A stretch of 22,116 bases of DNA from NCBI GenBank assembly GCA_964587515.1, contig CAZPMO010000072.1:1-22116 (forward strand), written 5' to 3'. A program made the translations under genes and the position numbers. The notes beneath the pieces were generated by a model. The model was not told where the DNA came from and did not search any database. It saw nothing but the letters and a program-made list of their open reading frames with translations. Origin of the DNA: CAZPMO01 sp964587515 (lineage in GTDB: Bacteria > Pseudomonadota > Alphaproteobacteria > MPNO01). Numbering within the stretch: the first letter of the stretch is position 1; each line of letters starts with the position of its first letter. Below, piece after piece: positions 6,504 to 13,790 of the stretch.

Positions 6504-7055
6504 ATGACCCTAATCAGGCCCGCCGCCCTCGGAGACGCTCAGGACATTGCTCGGATCTATGTGGATAGCTGGCGCAGCACCTATGCCGGGCTGTTGCCGG
6601 ACCAGACCCTGTTGCGTCCCAACGCGGTCGAACGCGAGGCGCGCTGGTGGCGGCGGGCGCTGGCGCGGCATCGGCGCGATAATGTGGTGTATGTTGCCGA
6701 GGATACCGCCGAAGGGTTGATCGGCTTCGCCAGCGGCGGCGGAACGCGGAACGGTCAGCTTCCCTATGGCGGCGAAATATATGCCCTGTATGTGCGTGAC
6801 GATTTCCAGGGCGTGGGCGTCGGCCGCCGCCTTTTCACGGTGACCTCCGAAAGGTTGTTGACCAATAACGGGCCGACCCTGCTGGTCTGGGTGCTGAACG
6901 GCAATCCGGCGCGCTTTTTCTATGAAAATCTTGGCGGCAAATTCGTTGCCCGGCGCAGCGGGGAGATGGGTGGAGAACCCATCGAGGAGATCGCCTATGG
7001 CTGGGAAGACATCAGAGAGATGATTGCCCTCGGGAAATCAGGCGAGTCGGGGTGA
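6504..7055 (+). CDS. GNAT family N-acetyltransferase
   Basis: This 183-residue protein carries the GNAT acetyl-CoA-binding fold. It starts with a typical IRPAALGDAQDIARIYVDSWRSTYAGLLPDQTL, has the central strand and loop EIYALYVRDDFQGVGVGRRLF (about residues 89-109; pattern Q-x-x-G-x-G/R) and the C-terminal strand LLVWVLNGNPARFFYENLGGKFV. The opening SW(R)-TYAGL pattern is shared with many uncharacterised acetyltransferases of unknown substrate. It starts 5 bp after guaB, and its stop TGA overlaps the guaA start as GTGA at 7052-7055, so it sits inside the guanine-nucleotide operon and is translationally coupled to guaA. No functional link to purine synthesis can be read from the sequence. The Rhodospirillales-type order I would expect has an rRNA methyltransferase gene (rsmB) between guaB and guaA. 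Confidence 0.88.
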   Translation: MTLIRPAALGDAQDIARIYVDSWRSTYAGLLPDQTLLRPNAVEREARWWRRALARHRRDNVVYVAEDTAEGLIGFASGGGTRNGQLPYGGEIYALYVRDDFQGVGVGRRLFTVTSERLLTNNGPTLLVWVLNGNPARFFYENLGGKFVARRSGEMGGEPIEEIAYGWEDIREMIALGKSGESG

Positions 7056-8599
7056 GCGATCGGGTCCTGATCCTCGATTTCGGATCGCAGGTTACGCAGC
7101 TCATCGCGCGGCGAGTGCGCGAGAGCGGGGTCTATTGCGAGATCCTGCCGTTCAATACCGCGCCCGAGAACATTTCCGGTTTTGAGGCGCGCGCCGTGAT
7201 CCTGTCGGGCGGTCCGGCGTCGGTGACCAGTGATACGGCGCCGTCGGTCCCTGATTGCGTGTTCGGCCTCGGGGTCCCGGTCCTTGGGATCTGCTACGGC
7301 CAGCAGACCATGTGCGATCGGCTCGACGGCGAGGTCGAATCATCCGATCATCGCGAATTCGGCCGCGCGTTCCTCGACGTCACCGACGATTGCGGCCTGT
7401 TCGAGGGATTGTGGAAACCGGGCGATCGGGAACAGGTCTGGATGAGCCACGGCGACCGCGTCGTGCGGCTGCCGGACGGGTTCCGGTCGGTCGGCGTCAG
7501 CGAAGGCGCGCCCTATGCGGCGATCGCCGATGACGAGCGCGGTTATTACGGCGTCCAGTTTCATCCCGAGGTCGTTCACACGCCCGAAGGCGCGGCGCTT
7601 TTGCGCAACTTCACCCATCGCGTGGCCGGGTGCCGGGGCGACTGGACCATGGCGGCGTTCCGTGAACAGGCCATCGCCCGCATCCGAGCTCAGGTTGGCA
7701 AGGGTCGCGTAATCTGCGGGCTTTCCGGCGGTGTCGACAGCTCGGTCGTCGCGGTGCTGCTGCACGAGGCGATCGGCGATCAGCTTCTCTGCGTGTTCGT
7801 CGATACCGGGCTGATGCGCGAGGGCGAGGGCGACCAGGTGGTCGATCTCTATCGCGGCCATTACAACATTGCGCTGGTCCATCGCGAAGCCGGAGACCTG
7901 TTTCTCGGCAAGCTCGCCGGCGTGACCGACCCCGAGCAGAAGCGGAAGATTATCGGCGCCACATTCATCGACATATTCGACGAAGAGGCGAAGAAGGCCG
8001 GCGGCGCCGATTTCCTGGCGCAGGGGACGCTCTATCCCGACGTAATCGAATCGGTCTCCTTCACCGGCGGGCCCAGCGTCACCATCAAGTCGCACCACAA
8101 TGTAGGCGGCTTGCCGGAACGGATGAACCTCGAACTGGTGGAGCCATTGCGCGAACTGTTCAAGGACGAGGTGCGCGCGCTGGGCCGCGAACTCGGCATG
8201 CCCGAAATTCTCGTCGGGCGTCACCCGTTCCCCGGCCCCGGTCTCGCGATCCGGGTGCCCGGCGAGGTTGCCGAGGACAGGCTGGCGATCCTGCGGCGCG
8301 CCGATGCGATTTACATCGAGGAAATCCGCAATGCGGGGCTTTACGACGCCATCTGGCAGGCGTTCGCGGTCCTCCTGCCCGTCCGCACCGTCGGCGTGAT
8401 GGGCGATGAACGATCCTATGAATATGTTTGCGCCCTGCGCGCCGTGACCTCGACGGACGGCATGACCGCCGACAGTTATCCCTTCGACCACGGCTTCATC
8501 AGCGCCGTCGCGACCCGCATCGTCAACGAGGTGCGCGGCATCAACCGGGTAGTCTACGACGTGACCTCGAAGCCGCCCGGCACTATCGAGTGGGAGTAA
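7052..8599 (+). CDS. guaA: GMP synthase (glutamine-hydrolysing) GuaA
   Basis: GuaA converts XMP to GMP using ATP and ammonia released from glutamine. The 515-residue product has the class I glutamine amidotransferase domain first, with the triad Cys81 (VLGICYGQQTM), His171 and Glu173 (VQFHPEV). The ATP pyrophosphatase domain follows with P loop SGGVDSS at 225-231, and then the dimerisation domain ending in YDVTSKPPGTIEWE, the usual terminus. The start is GTG at 7052, which overlaps the stop of the GNAT gene by four bases. No strong intrinsic terminator is seen directly after the TAA; the following 130 bases are AT-rich. Confidence 0.98.
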   Translation: MSDRVLILDFGSQVTQLIARRVRESGVYCEILPFNTAPENISGFEARAVILSGGPASVTSDTAPSVPDCVFGLGVPVLGICYGQQTMCDRLDGEVESSDHREFGRAFLDVTDDCGLFEGLWKPGDREQVWMSHGDRVVRLPDGFRSVGVSEGAPYAAIADDERGYYGVQFHPEVVHTPEGAALLRNFTHRVAGCRGDWTMAAFREQAIARIRAQVGKGRVICGLSGGVDSSVVAVLLHEAIGDQLLCVFVDTGLMREGEGDQVVDLYRGHYNIALVHREAGDLFLGKLAGVTDPEQKRKIIGATFIDIFDEEAKKAGGADFLAQGTLYPDVIESVSFTGGPSVTIKSHHNVGGLPERMNLELVEPLRELFKDEVRALGRELGMPEILVGRHPFPGPGLAIRVPGEVAEDRLAILRRADAIYIEEIRNAGLYDAIWQAFAVLLPVRTVGVMGDERSYEYVCALRAVTSTDGMTADSYPFDHGFISAVATRIVNEVRGINRVVYDVTSKPPGTIEWE

Positions 8600-8851
8600 T
8601 CCGTATAAATAAATAGTCAAATATAACAATGACTTAACAGTTTATATGGGCATTCAAAGTAGATTCTAATTAAAATAACTCATTGATTCTAAAGGGAAAA
8701 TCAGGGTATTTCTATTGAATGGGAATAGCCTGCGCCGGTGGGAAATATCTTTAATCCCGCCCAAATGGTTACTTTTCGTTTACCGATGCCCAATAGGGTA
8801 CGTCTTCGCCCGGCGTCGGGGGAGTTGCGCCAGGTGGAACAGGGAAGATTA
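8600..8851. other. AT-rich intergenic region after guaA
   Basis: I see no convincing gene here. Bases 8600-8730 are strongly AT-rich. They contain a 16-mer (8610-8625) that also occurs at 2760-2775, and a direct repeat GATTCTAA at 8662-8669 and 8685-8692. At 8737-8761 the arms GGTGGGA and TCCCGCC can pair (one G-U) around an 11-base loop, without a following T run. A GTG at 8738 opens a frame into the next gene, but ATG 8852 is the better start for that gene. Confidence 0.55.
8610..8625. repeat. AT-rich 16-mer shared with 2760-2775
   Basis: TAAATAGTCAAATATA occurs here and, on the same strand, at 2760-2775. Both copies are in AT-rich non-coding DNA of an otherwise GC-rich window. The minus strand contains TTGACT, which resembles a -35 box. 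No other copy was noticed in the window. Confidence 0.6.
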
Positions 8852-9103
8852 ATGCGTTATATCAGTGGTTTGTTCGGAGTCGTGTGCTGTCTTGCCGCCG
8901 CTTTGNNNNNNNNNNATACGATGGTGCCGATGACTCCGGTGGCTCAGTTCGTCGATAATTTTACCGTCAACCGATTTACATTTATTGCAACCACATGTTG
9001 TGTCGTGGCGGGGTTGGCGTTTTTCATCAACAGCGCCCTGCCCAAACGGGAAAAATCCGGCTCCAAAAAATCTTCACCCGCCCCCGCCGCGAAGGCGCGT
9101 TAG
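8852..9103 (+). CDS. Small two-helix membrane protein of unknown function (interrupted by gap)
   Basis: I do not recognise this gene. From ATG 8852 it would encode about 83 residues: an N-terminal hydrophobic segment (YISGLFGVVCCLAAAL) broken by ten N, a short linker (MTPVAQFVDNFTVNRF), a second hydrophobic segment (TFIATTCCVVAGLAFFINSAL) and a charged Lys/Ser/Ala/Pro-rich tail (KREKSGSKKSSPAPAAKAR) likely to be cytoplasmic. The gap length is uncertain, so the frame link between the two halves is assumed. A purine-rich AGGTGG...GGGAAG stretch precedes the ATG. It lies between guaA and a DUF3891 gene, with 75 bp before the latter. Confidence 0.5.
   Translation: MRYISGLFGVVCCLAAALXXXXTMVPMTPVAQFVDNFTVNRFTFIATTCCVVAGLAFFINSALPKREKSGSKKSSPAPAAKAR
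8906..8915. other. Assembly gap (10 N)
   Basis: Ten undetermined bases inside the first hydrophobic segment of the small membrane protein. The real number of missing bases is unknown. Confidence 0.98.
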
Positions 9104-9178
9104 CGAACCACGCTCCAGCCTTGGCGACCTCCTGAAATAATGGTGATATGATCGACCGACCAATAGGGGAGGTGGATC

Positions 9179-9988
9179 ATGATCGTACAAAGCGCGTCGG
9201 AAAACGAAACGCCGTTCGTTATCACCATGGCGGCGCATATGACGCTCGCCGGCCAGTTCGCCCGCGCCTTCGGCAATGACCGTTTCGAGGCCATCGAGCC
9301 GCGCGAGGAAGTGCTCTATATCATCGATCATCACGACGCCGGCTGGGCCGATCTCGACGGGCGCGGGCTGGTCGACGGGAATACCGGCCTGCCGTTCAAC
9401 CTGGTCGATACGCCAATGGAGCGGATCGTCGAAACATCCTCCGCTTCGCCCGATTACAACAGCCGTCGCCACGCTTATTGCGGGCTGTTGTCGAGCATGC
9501 ACAGTTGGGGGCTTTATAACGGGCGATATGGCATGTCCGACCGGGTGCTGCTCAACGCGATCGCGGAATCCCAATTGCCCGCGGCGCAACGAATGCTCGA
9601 TGAAGAGCTTGCGCGCCAGGAGCGGCTGAAGGCGGCATTGGCGCAAGACCCCGAGACCGCCGAGTGGGTCGAGGACGGGCATTTGTTTCAGAACTACAAG
9701 CAGCTTCAGTTCTGCGACACCATGGCGCTGTACTTCAATTGCACCCATGAGGGGGCGCGCGGCGAAACGGTATTCGAGCATGTGCCTGAGAGCGCCACCA
9801 GCGACGTGAGCATTTCCGTCAAGCCCATGGGGGAGGGTGACTATCGCCTCTCGCCCTATCCGTTCGCCGAAGACGGCCTCGAGTTTTCGTTCAGCGGGCG
9901 CTACATGGAACCGGATGCGAGCCGCGACTCGGTTGATCTGGACACGGTTTCCGAAAGCAGGCAACAGGTAAGGGTGGTCGCGGCCTGA
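9179..9988 (+). CDS. DUF3891 family protein
   Basis: This 269-residue cytoplasmic protein matches, by memory of the family, the uncharacterised DUF3891 group. Its conserved features are an early AAHMTLAGQFARAFG (His20), the motif IIDHHDAGW (residues 48-56; His51, His52, Asp53), LPFNLVDTP, and a later HAYCGLLSSMHSWGLY (His98, His108). The histidine followed by an HHD-type motif recalls metal-binding HD-domain phosphohydrolases, so a metal-dependent hydrolase is a reasonable but unproven guess. No signal peptide or membrane segment is seen. ATG 9179 is preceded by GGGGAGG. The next gene, fni, starts 22 bp downstream on the same strand, so the two may be co-transcribed. Confidence 0.8.
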   Translation: MIVQSASENETPFVITMAAHMTLAGQFARAFGNDRFEAIEPREEVLYIIDHHDAGWADLDGRGLVDGNTGLPFNLVDTPMERIVETSSASPDYNSRRHAYCGLLSSMHSWGLYNGRYGMSDRVLLNAIAESQLPAAQRMLDEELARQERLKAALAQDPETAEWVEDGHLFQNYKQLQFCDTMALYFNCTHEGARGETVFEHVPESATSDVSISVKPMGEGDYRLSPYPFAEDGLEFSFSGRYMEPDASRDSVDLDTVSESRQQVRVVAA

Positions 9989-10010
9989 CCGCGCTTCGGA
10001 TTCGACACCG

Positions 10011-11054
10011 ATGACCGGCCAGACCGAAAGCCGCAAGCGGGAACATATCGAAACCGTGCTCAACGAAGATGTCGGCGCGAAGGGCGTGAGCACCGGGTTC
10101 GAGGCCTATCAGTTCGAGCATGTGGCGCTGCCCGAGATCGATCTCGATGCGATCGATCTGTCGACCGAACTTTTCGGGCGACGCCTGGCCGCCCCCTTTC
10201 TGATCAGCAGCATGACCGGTGGCACCGGCGCGGCGCGCGACATAAACCGTCATCTCGCCCAGGCGGCCCAGGCGCTCGGCCTGGCCATGGGCGTGGGCTC
10301 CCAGCGAGCGGCGATCGAACGACCCGAACTGGCGGAAACCTATAAAGTCCGCGATCTCGCGCCCGATATTCTGCTGTTCGCCAATATGGGCGCGGTTCAG
10401 CTCAATACCGGCTACGGCCTCGACGAGGCCCGTCGCGCGGTCGAGATGATTGACGCCGATGTCCTGTTCCTGCATCTGAACCCGTTGCAGGAAGCGGTGC
10501 AGGCGGAGGGCGACAGAAACTGGCGCGGCCTGTTCGATCGGATCGAGAAAATTGTCCGCGAGATAGAGACGCCGGTCGCGGTGAAGGAAGTGGGCAACGG
10601 GATCAACGCCACGGTCGCGCGCCGCTTGGCCGATTGCGGCGTCGCGGCGATCGATATTGCCGGTGCGGGTGGTACAAGCTGGAGCGAAGTGGAGGCGCAT
10701 CGTCAAAACGATCCGGCGTCGCGGCGCATCGCGCATTCCTTCGCCGGCTGGGGAAACCCCACCGCGTCGGCGTTGATGGAAGTCGTGGCGGCGGTGCCTG
10801 ATCTGCCCATTTTCGCCAGCGGTGGCCTGCGTGACGGGATCGACGCGGCCAAGGCGGTCCGTCTCGGCGCGACCGTGGCCGGCGCGGCGGCACCGATGCT
10901 GGGCGGCGCGACCGTGACCGCCGACGCGGTGCGTGACGAATTGAAGGTGTTGATCGACGAGTTCAGAATAGCCCTGTTTTGCACCGGATCGCGCGACCTG
11001 GAACGCCTGCGCGGCGCGACCTTGCGTCGCCGCGCCGACTGGTCGGTGGTATAA
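10011..11054 (+). CDS. fni: Type 2 isopentenyl-diphosphate delta-isomerase (FMN-dependent)
   Basis: This enzyme interconverts isopentenyl and dimethylallyl diphosphate using reduced FMN, feeding isoprenoid synthesis. The 347-residue product has the usual length and motifs: RKREHIE near the N terminus (residues 8-14), the flavin-site SSMTGGTG (66-73), MGVGSQR (93-99), the HLNPLQEAVQ stretch with Asn157, catalytic Gln160 and Mg2+-binding Glu161, VAVKEVGNG, DIAGAGGTSW and FASGGLRDGIDAAKA (phosphate-binding end of the barrel). ATG 10011 follows the DUF3891 stop by 22 bp. Most alphaproteobacteria make isoprenoids through the MEP pathway, whose last step yields both isomers, so the isomerase is helpful but not essential. 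No MEP or mevalonate gene is present in the window. Confidence 0.95.
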   Translation: MTGQTESRKREHIETVLNEDVGAKGVSTGFEAYQFEHVALPEIDLDAIDLSTELFGRRLAAPFLISSMTGGTGAARDINRHLAQAAQALGLAMGVGSQRAAIERPELAETYKVRDLAPDILLFANMGAVQLNTGYGLDEARRAVEMIDADVLFLHLNPLQEAVQAEGDRNWRGLFDRIEKIVREIETPVAVKEVGNGINATVARRLADCGVAAIDIAGAGGTSWSEVEAHRQNDPASRRIAHSFAGWGNPTASALMEVVAAVPDLPIFASGGLRDGIDAAKAVRLGATVAGAAAPMLGGATVTADAVRDELKVLIDEFRIALFCTGSRDLERLRGATLRRRADWSVV

Positions 11055-11084
11055 TTATTTTTGTGTCCATGTTTGTAGCGTCCC

Positions 11085-11795
11085 ATGTCCGGTAATCCGC
11101 CGCCACTGCCCAGCCGCGCCCCCGGCGCCCCCCGGGTTCGTCCCATAGAGGCGGCGACGCTGATGATCTATCGCCAGTCCGGCGGCGTCGTCGAGGTGCT
11201 GATGGGGGAGCGTCACGGCAAGCACAAATTCATGCCGAAGCGATACGTGTTTCCCGGCGGCAGGGTGGACCGGAGCGACAGCCGTATCCGCGTCGCAAAA
11301 CCGCTAAGCCATGATGTGGAAACGCAGTTGCGACGCAAGCTTACCGAAGCGCGGGCAAAGGCGATGGCGGTGGCCGCGGTGCGCGAAACCTTCGAGGAAA
11401 CAGGTCTGGTTATCGGCGGCCCCGACCCCGATCCCGCTCGCGACGTACCGGAATCGTGGCGGGATTTTTTCGCCACCGGCATGGCGCCGGCGCTTGACGA
11501 ACTTCATTATATCGGCCGGGCCGTCACGCCCGCCTTCCGGCCGGTGCGCTTCAATGCCCGCTTCTTCATGGTCGATTCAATTCATGTCGCCGGCGATCTC
11601 GCGGGCAGCGGCGAGCTTCTCGATCTGCGCTGGTTTTCGATCGCCGACGCCGTCGAGCTGGAGCTCCCGGGCATTACGCGGCGCATGCTGTTTCATATCG
11701 AGGAGTTGATGGCTGATCCACCGGCGCGATCGCCGGATCGTCCGGTACCTTATTTCAAGCATATGGGCGACTACCACGAACGGATCGACGAGTAA
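11085..11795 (+). CDS. Nudix hydrolase
   Basis: This 236-residue protein of the Nudix superfamily hydrolyses a nucleoside diphosphate linked to some moiety; its substrate cannot be assigned. The fold opens with RPIEAATLMIYRQSGG, then MPKRYVFPGGRVDRSD, and the catalytic helix contains AVRETFEETGLVIG (about residues 98-111), which keeps the R-E-x-x-E-E core. The glycine that normally begins the Nudix box is not at its usual position because the region before the helix carries an insertion (HDVETQLRRKLTEARAKAMA). Such long forms resemble NUDT19-like hydrolases. It begins 30 bp after fni and ends 1 bp before the convergent aldolase-family gene, with no space for a terminator between. It is not the Nudix-type IPP isomerase. 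Confidence 0.88.
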   Translation: MSGNPPPLPSRAPGAPRVRPIEAATLMIYRQSGGVVEVLMGERHGKHKFMPKRYVFPGGRVDRSDSRIRVAKPLSHDVETQLRRKLTEARAKAMAVAAVRETFEETGLVIGGPDPDPARDVPESWRDFFATGMAPALDELHYIGRAVTPAFRPVRFNARFFMVDSIHVAGDLAGSGELLDLRWFSIADAVELELPGITRRMLFHIEELMADPPARSPDRPVPYFKHMGDYHERIDE

Positions 11796-11796
11796 T

Positions 11797-12558
11797 CTAT
11801 AGTTCCATGATTTCCGGCCGTTCGCGGGCCAGATTGCGCATCATATAGGCCCAGGCGCGCTCGACCATGGTATCGGACCGAACATAGGCCTTGGAACGCT
11901 CCCGATCTTCCACCGACGGCAAATCGATTTTCCCGGCGGCCATGGCAAGCAGTTGAATTTCAGCCTCTTTTTCCATTGAATCGGCGAGCACCACGGCTTC
12001 CGGGATGCTCCGTCCGACCGTCAGCAGGCCGTGATTTTTCAACACCATTGCGAAACGGCCACCCAGTGCGCCCGCCATGGCCGTACCCGGCCCGGTGCCA
12101 AGCGCGACGCCGTTGTTTTCATCGTACAGCACGCAGTCGTCGTGGAACCGCGACGCGCTTTGGGTCAACGGCAGCAGGTTCTCGCCGATGGCGCTGAGCG
12201 CCGAGACGTGCTTGGCGTGGGTGTGCACGATGGAGGTAACGTCGGGCCGGGCGAGATAGATGCGGGTATGGATATGGAGCGTCGGGTTGATGTCGACGTT
12301 GCCGGTGAGAATGTTGAGATCGAAATCGGCTTCGTGAATGTGATCGGGCGTGACCTCGCCGAATCCGTAATTATGGATGTGAAAGAAAAACGTGTCCGCC
12401 CCGGGCTCGCGCGCTGTCAGATGGCTTCCCATGCCGCTCGGCTGACCCGTCAGGTCCATGATGTGGAAGGCGCACAGCAAATCCTGTAGCAGAGCGGCCC
12501 GGGAATCTTCCCGCGGGACCTGTCGCCGTTCAGGCATTCTCAGGATATTTTCCGCCAT
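11797..12558 (-). CDS. Class II aldolase/adducin family protein
   Basis: This 253-residue protein has the class II aldolase/adducin fold used by zinc-dependent sugar-phosphate aldolases and epimerases. Visible landmarks are GSHLTAREPGADTFFFHIHNYGFGEVTPDHI near the N terminus, the RPDVTSIVHTHAKHVSALSA metal site with the HTH pair, and LKNHGLLTVGRSIPEAV carrying the third histidine. In sugar-phosphate aldolases a Glu lies before the RPDV helix (SSE-x-x-LH); here that stretch is INPTLHIHTRIY. This matches the adducin-like branch, so true aldolase activity is doubtful and the substrate is unknown. ATG 12558 has GGGAG close upstream. It follows the DUF2794 gene by 43 bp on the same strand, and a shared transcript is likely. 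Confidence 0.9.
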   Translation of the reverse strand: MAENILRMPERRQVPREDSRAALLQDLLCAFHIMDLTGQPSGMGSHLTAREPGADTFFFHIHNYGFGEVTPDHIHEADFDLNILTGNVDINPTLHIHTRIYLARPDVTSIVHTHAKHVSALSAIGENLLPLTQSASRFHDDCVLYDENNGVALGTGPGTAMAGALGGRFAMVLKNHGLLTVGRSIPEAVVLADSMEKEAEIQLLAMAAGKIDLPSVEDRERSKAYVRSDTMVERAWAYMMRNLARERPEIMEL

Positions 12559-12601
12559 GGTGCGCTCCCTGCCGGGTCCGGCGCTAGGCGGCGTGACGCC
12601 G

Positions 12602-12940
12602 TCAGGGCGAGACCAGCTTCAATTCCCGTTCGAAAACATCGAGGATCGCCGCAAGTGTCCGGCCCCGTTTCAGCCGCCGGCCGACGCCATATACGGCGTA
12701 ATCGCCCTTGCCGTTGGTGCCGGCGGCGAATTTCATGACCGTGAATATTGGGTTGTCGCTGGCATTGCGGAAGATCGAAAACGCCGCCATCCCGTCGCCG
12801 TGGCTGATGGCGTAATCACGCCATTCGCCCCCGATAACCCGACGACTGTACAAAGACAGCAATTTGTTCAGCTCGATTCGATCGAAGCAAACCAGTTTTG
12901 GCTTGCGCCTGTAGTCGGAAAGGTGAACAACCCTCTTCAT
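12602..12940 (-). CDS. DUF2794 family protein
   Basis: This 112-residue protein matches the small alphaproteobacterial DUF2794 family of unknown function. Recognisable stretches are VCFDRIELNKLLSLYSRRVIGGEWRDYAI (about 17-45), MAAFSIFRNASDNPIFTVMKF and a C-terminal LKRGRTLAAILDVFERELKLV. It is soluble, basic, and has no signal peptide or membrane segment. ATG 12940 is preceded by GGAGGAAGAG. It is the first gene of a minus-strand pair with the aldolase-family gene and diverges from the yfgM-like gene across a 173-bp spacer. Confidence 0.88.
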   Translation of the reverse strand: MKRVVHLSDYRRKPKLVCFDRIELNKLLSLYSRRVIGGEWRDYAISHGDGMAAFSIFRNASDNPIFTVMKFAAGTNGKGDYAVYGVGRRLKRGRTLAAILDVFERELKLVSP

Positions 12941-13052
12941 CGGTGCGGGACTCTTCCTCCGAGCAAATTGCGACCACGAAACTATCGCTGATTTTCCTCG
13001 ATCCGTCCAGCCGTGACACCGGTTATTAAGTGGTAGTCTCTGATACCTGTAT

Positions 13053-13081
13053 TTGCGTGATGATCGTCAGATCGTTATGTT
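13053..13081 (+). promoter_or_regulatory. Candidate promoter for the yfgM-bamB-der operon
   Basis: TTGCGT (13053-13058) and TATGTT (13076-13081) are separated by 17 bases, 32 bases before the GTG start of the yfgM-like gene. The -35 match is weak (three of six) and the -10 is four of six. The spacer between the divergent genes holds nothing else I can identify. Confidence 0.35.
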
Positions 13082-13113
13082 GACCGCCGTTTTCTGTTGT
13101 TCTGGAGTACGCT

Positions 13114-13764
13114 GTGGGCGATATCTTTCGTGAAATCGACGAAGAACTGCGCCAGGAGCGATTCGATAAGCTCTGGCGGAAATACGGCAAGCATGTAATC
13201 GCGCTTGCGGTGGCGGTGGTTATCGCGGTCGCGGCGGTCAGCGGCTGGCGCCAGTACCAGACCAGCCGCCGACTTGACGACGGCGCGCGTTTCGCCGCCG
13301 CGAAGGCGCTATTGGAGGACGGCAAGTCGGAAGACGCGCGCGCGCTGTTCGCCGCGCTTGGCCGCGAATCCGGGACGAACTATGGCGTGCTGGCGCGATT
13401 TCATGAGGCCGCGTTGCGCGCCGGCGCGGGCGACGTCGCCGGCGCCGCCAAGGATTATGAAGCGCTGGCCGGCGACAGCGACCTTGACGATACGCTGCGC
13501 GATCTCGCCACCATCCTTTCCGCATTTGTCGCGGTAAACGGTGCGTCCGGTGATGTGGAGGCAATTTCCGCGCGTCTTGGGCCCATGGCGGAAGAGGGCA
13601 AGCCTTGGCGCCATTCGGCGCTTGAGGTGCTCGGACTGATCGCCCATAAATCCGGGGACACCGGCAAGGCCAAGGAATATTATCAACGTATCGCGGACGA
13701 CGCGGACGCGCCGCGTAATATTCGTACCCGCGCAGCCCAGATGCTGGCGATCATCGGGAACTGA
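13114..13764 (+). CDS. YfgM-like tetratricopeptide membrane protein
   Basis: This 216-residue protein has a short charged cytoplasmic N terminus (GDIFREIDEELRQERFDKLWRKYGK), one membrane helix at about 27-45 (HVIALAVAVVIAVAAVSGW), and a periplasmic helical-repeat region of TPR type ending in GDTGKAKEYYQRIADD. This layout and the position before bamB and der match YfgM, an inner-membrane partner of the Sec translocon and periplasmic chaperones in E. coli. Sequence similarity outside the N terminus is low, so the name is given by architecture and synteny. The start is GTG at 13114, with a GGAG box upstream (13104-13107). The next gene follows after 26 bp. Confidence 0.85.
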   Translation: MGDIFREIDEELRQERFDKLWRKYGKHVIALAVAVVIAVAAVSGWRQYQTSRRLDDGARFAAAKALLEDGKSEDARALFAALGRESGTNYGVLARFHEAALRAGAGDVAGAAKDYEALAGDSDLDDTLRDLATILSAFVAVNGASGDVEAISARLGPMAEEGKPWRHSALEVLGLIAHKSGDTGKAKEYYQRIADDADAPRNIRTRAAQMLAIIGN

Positions 13765-13790
13765 AAAGACAGGAACGGAGGCGACCCAAA

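Noticed and set aside
7340..8629. Long minus-strand open frame (429 codons) opposite guaA
   Set aside because: Antisense shadow without domain signal. The plus-strand GuaA has all catalytic motifs.
11085..11795. Nudix gene as a type 1 IPP isomerase beside fni
   Set aside because: It lacks the type 1 isomerase signature residues and has a long-form Nudix architecture, so neighbouring an isomerase gene is not evidence.
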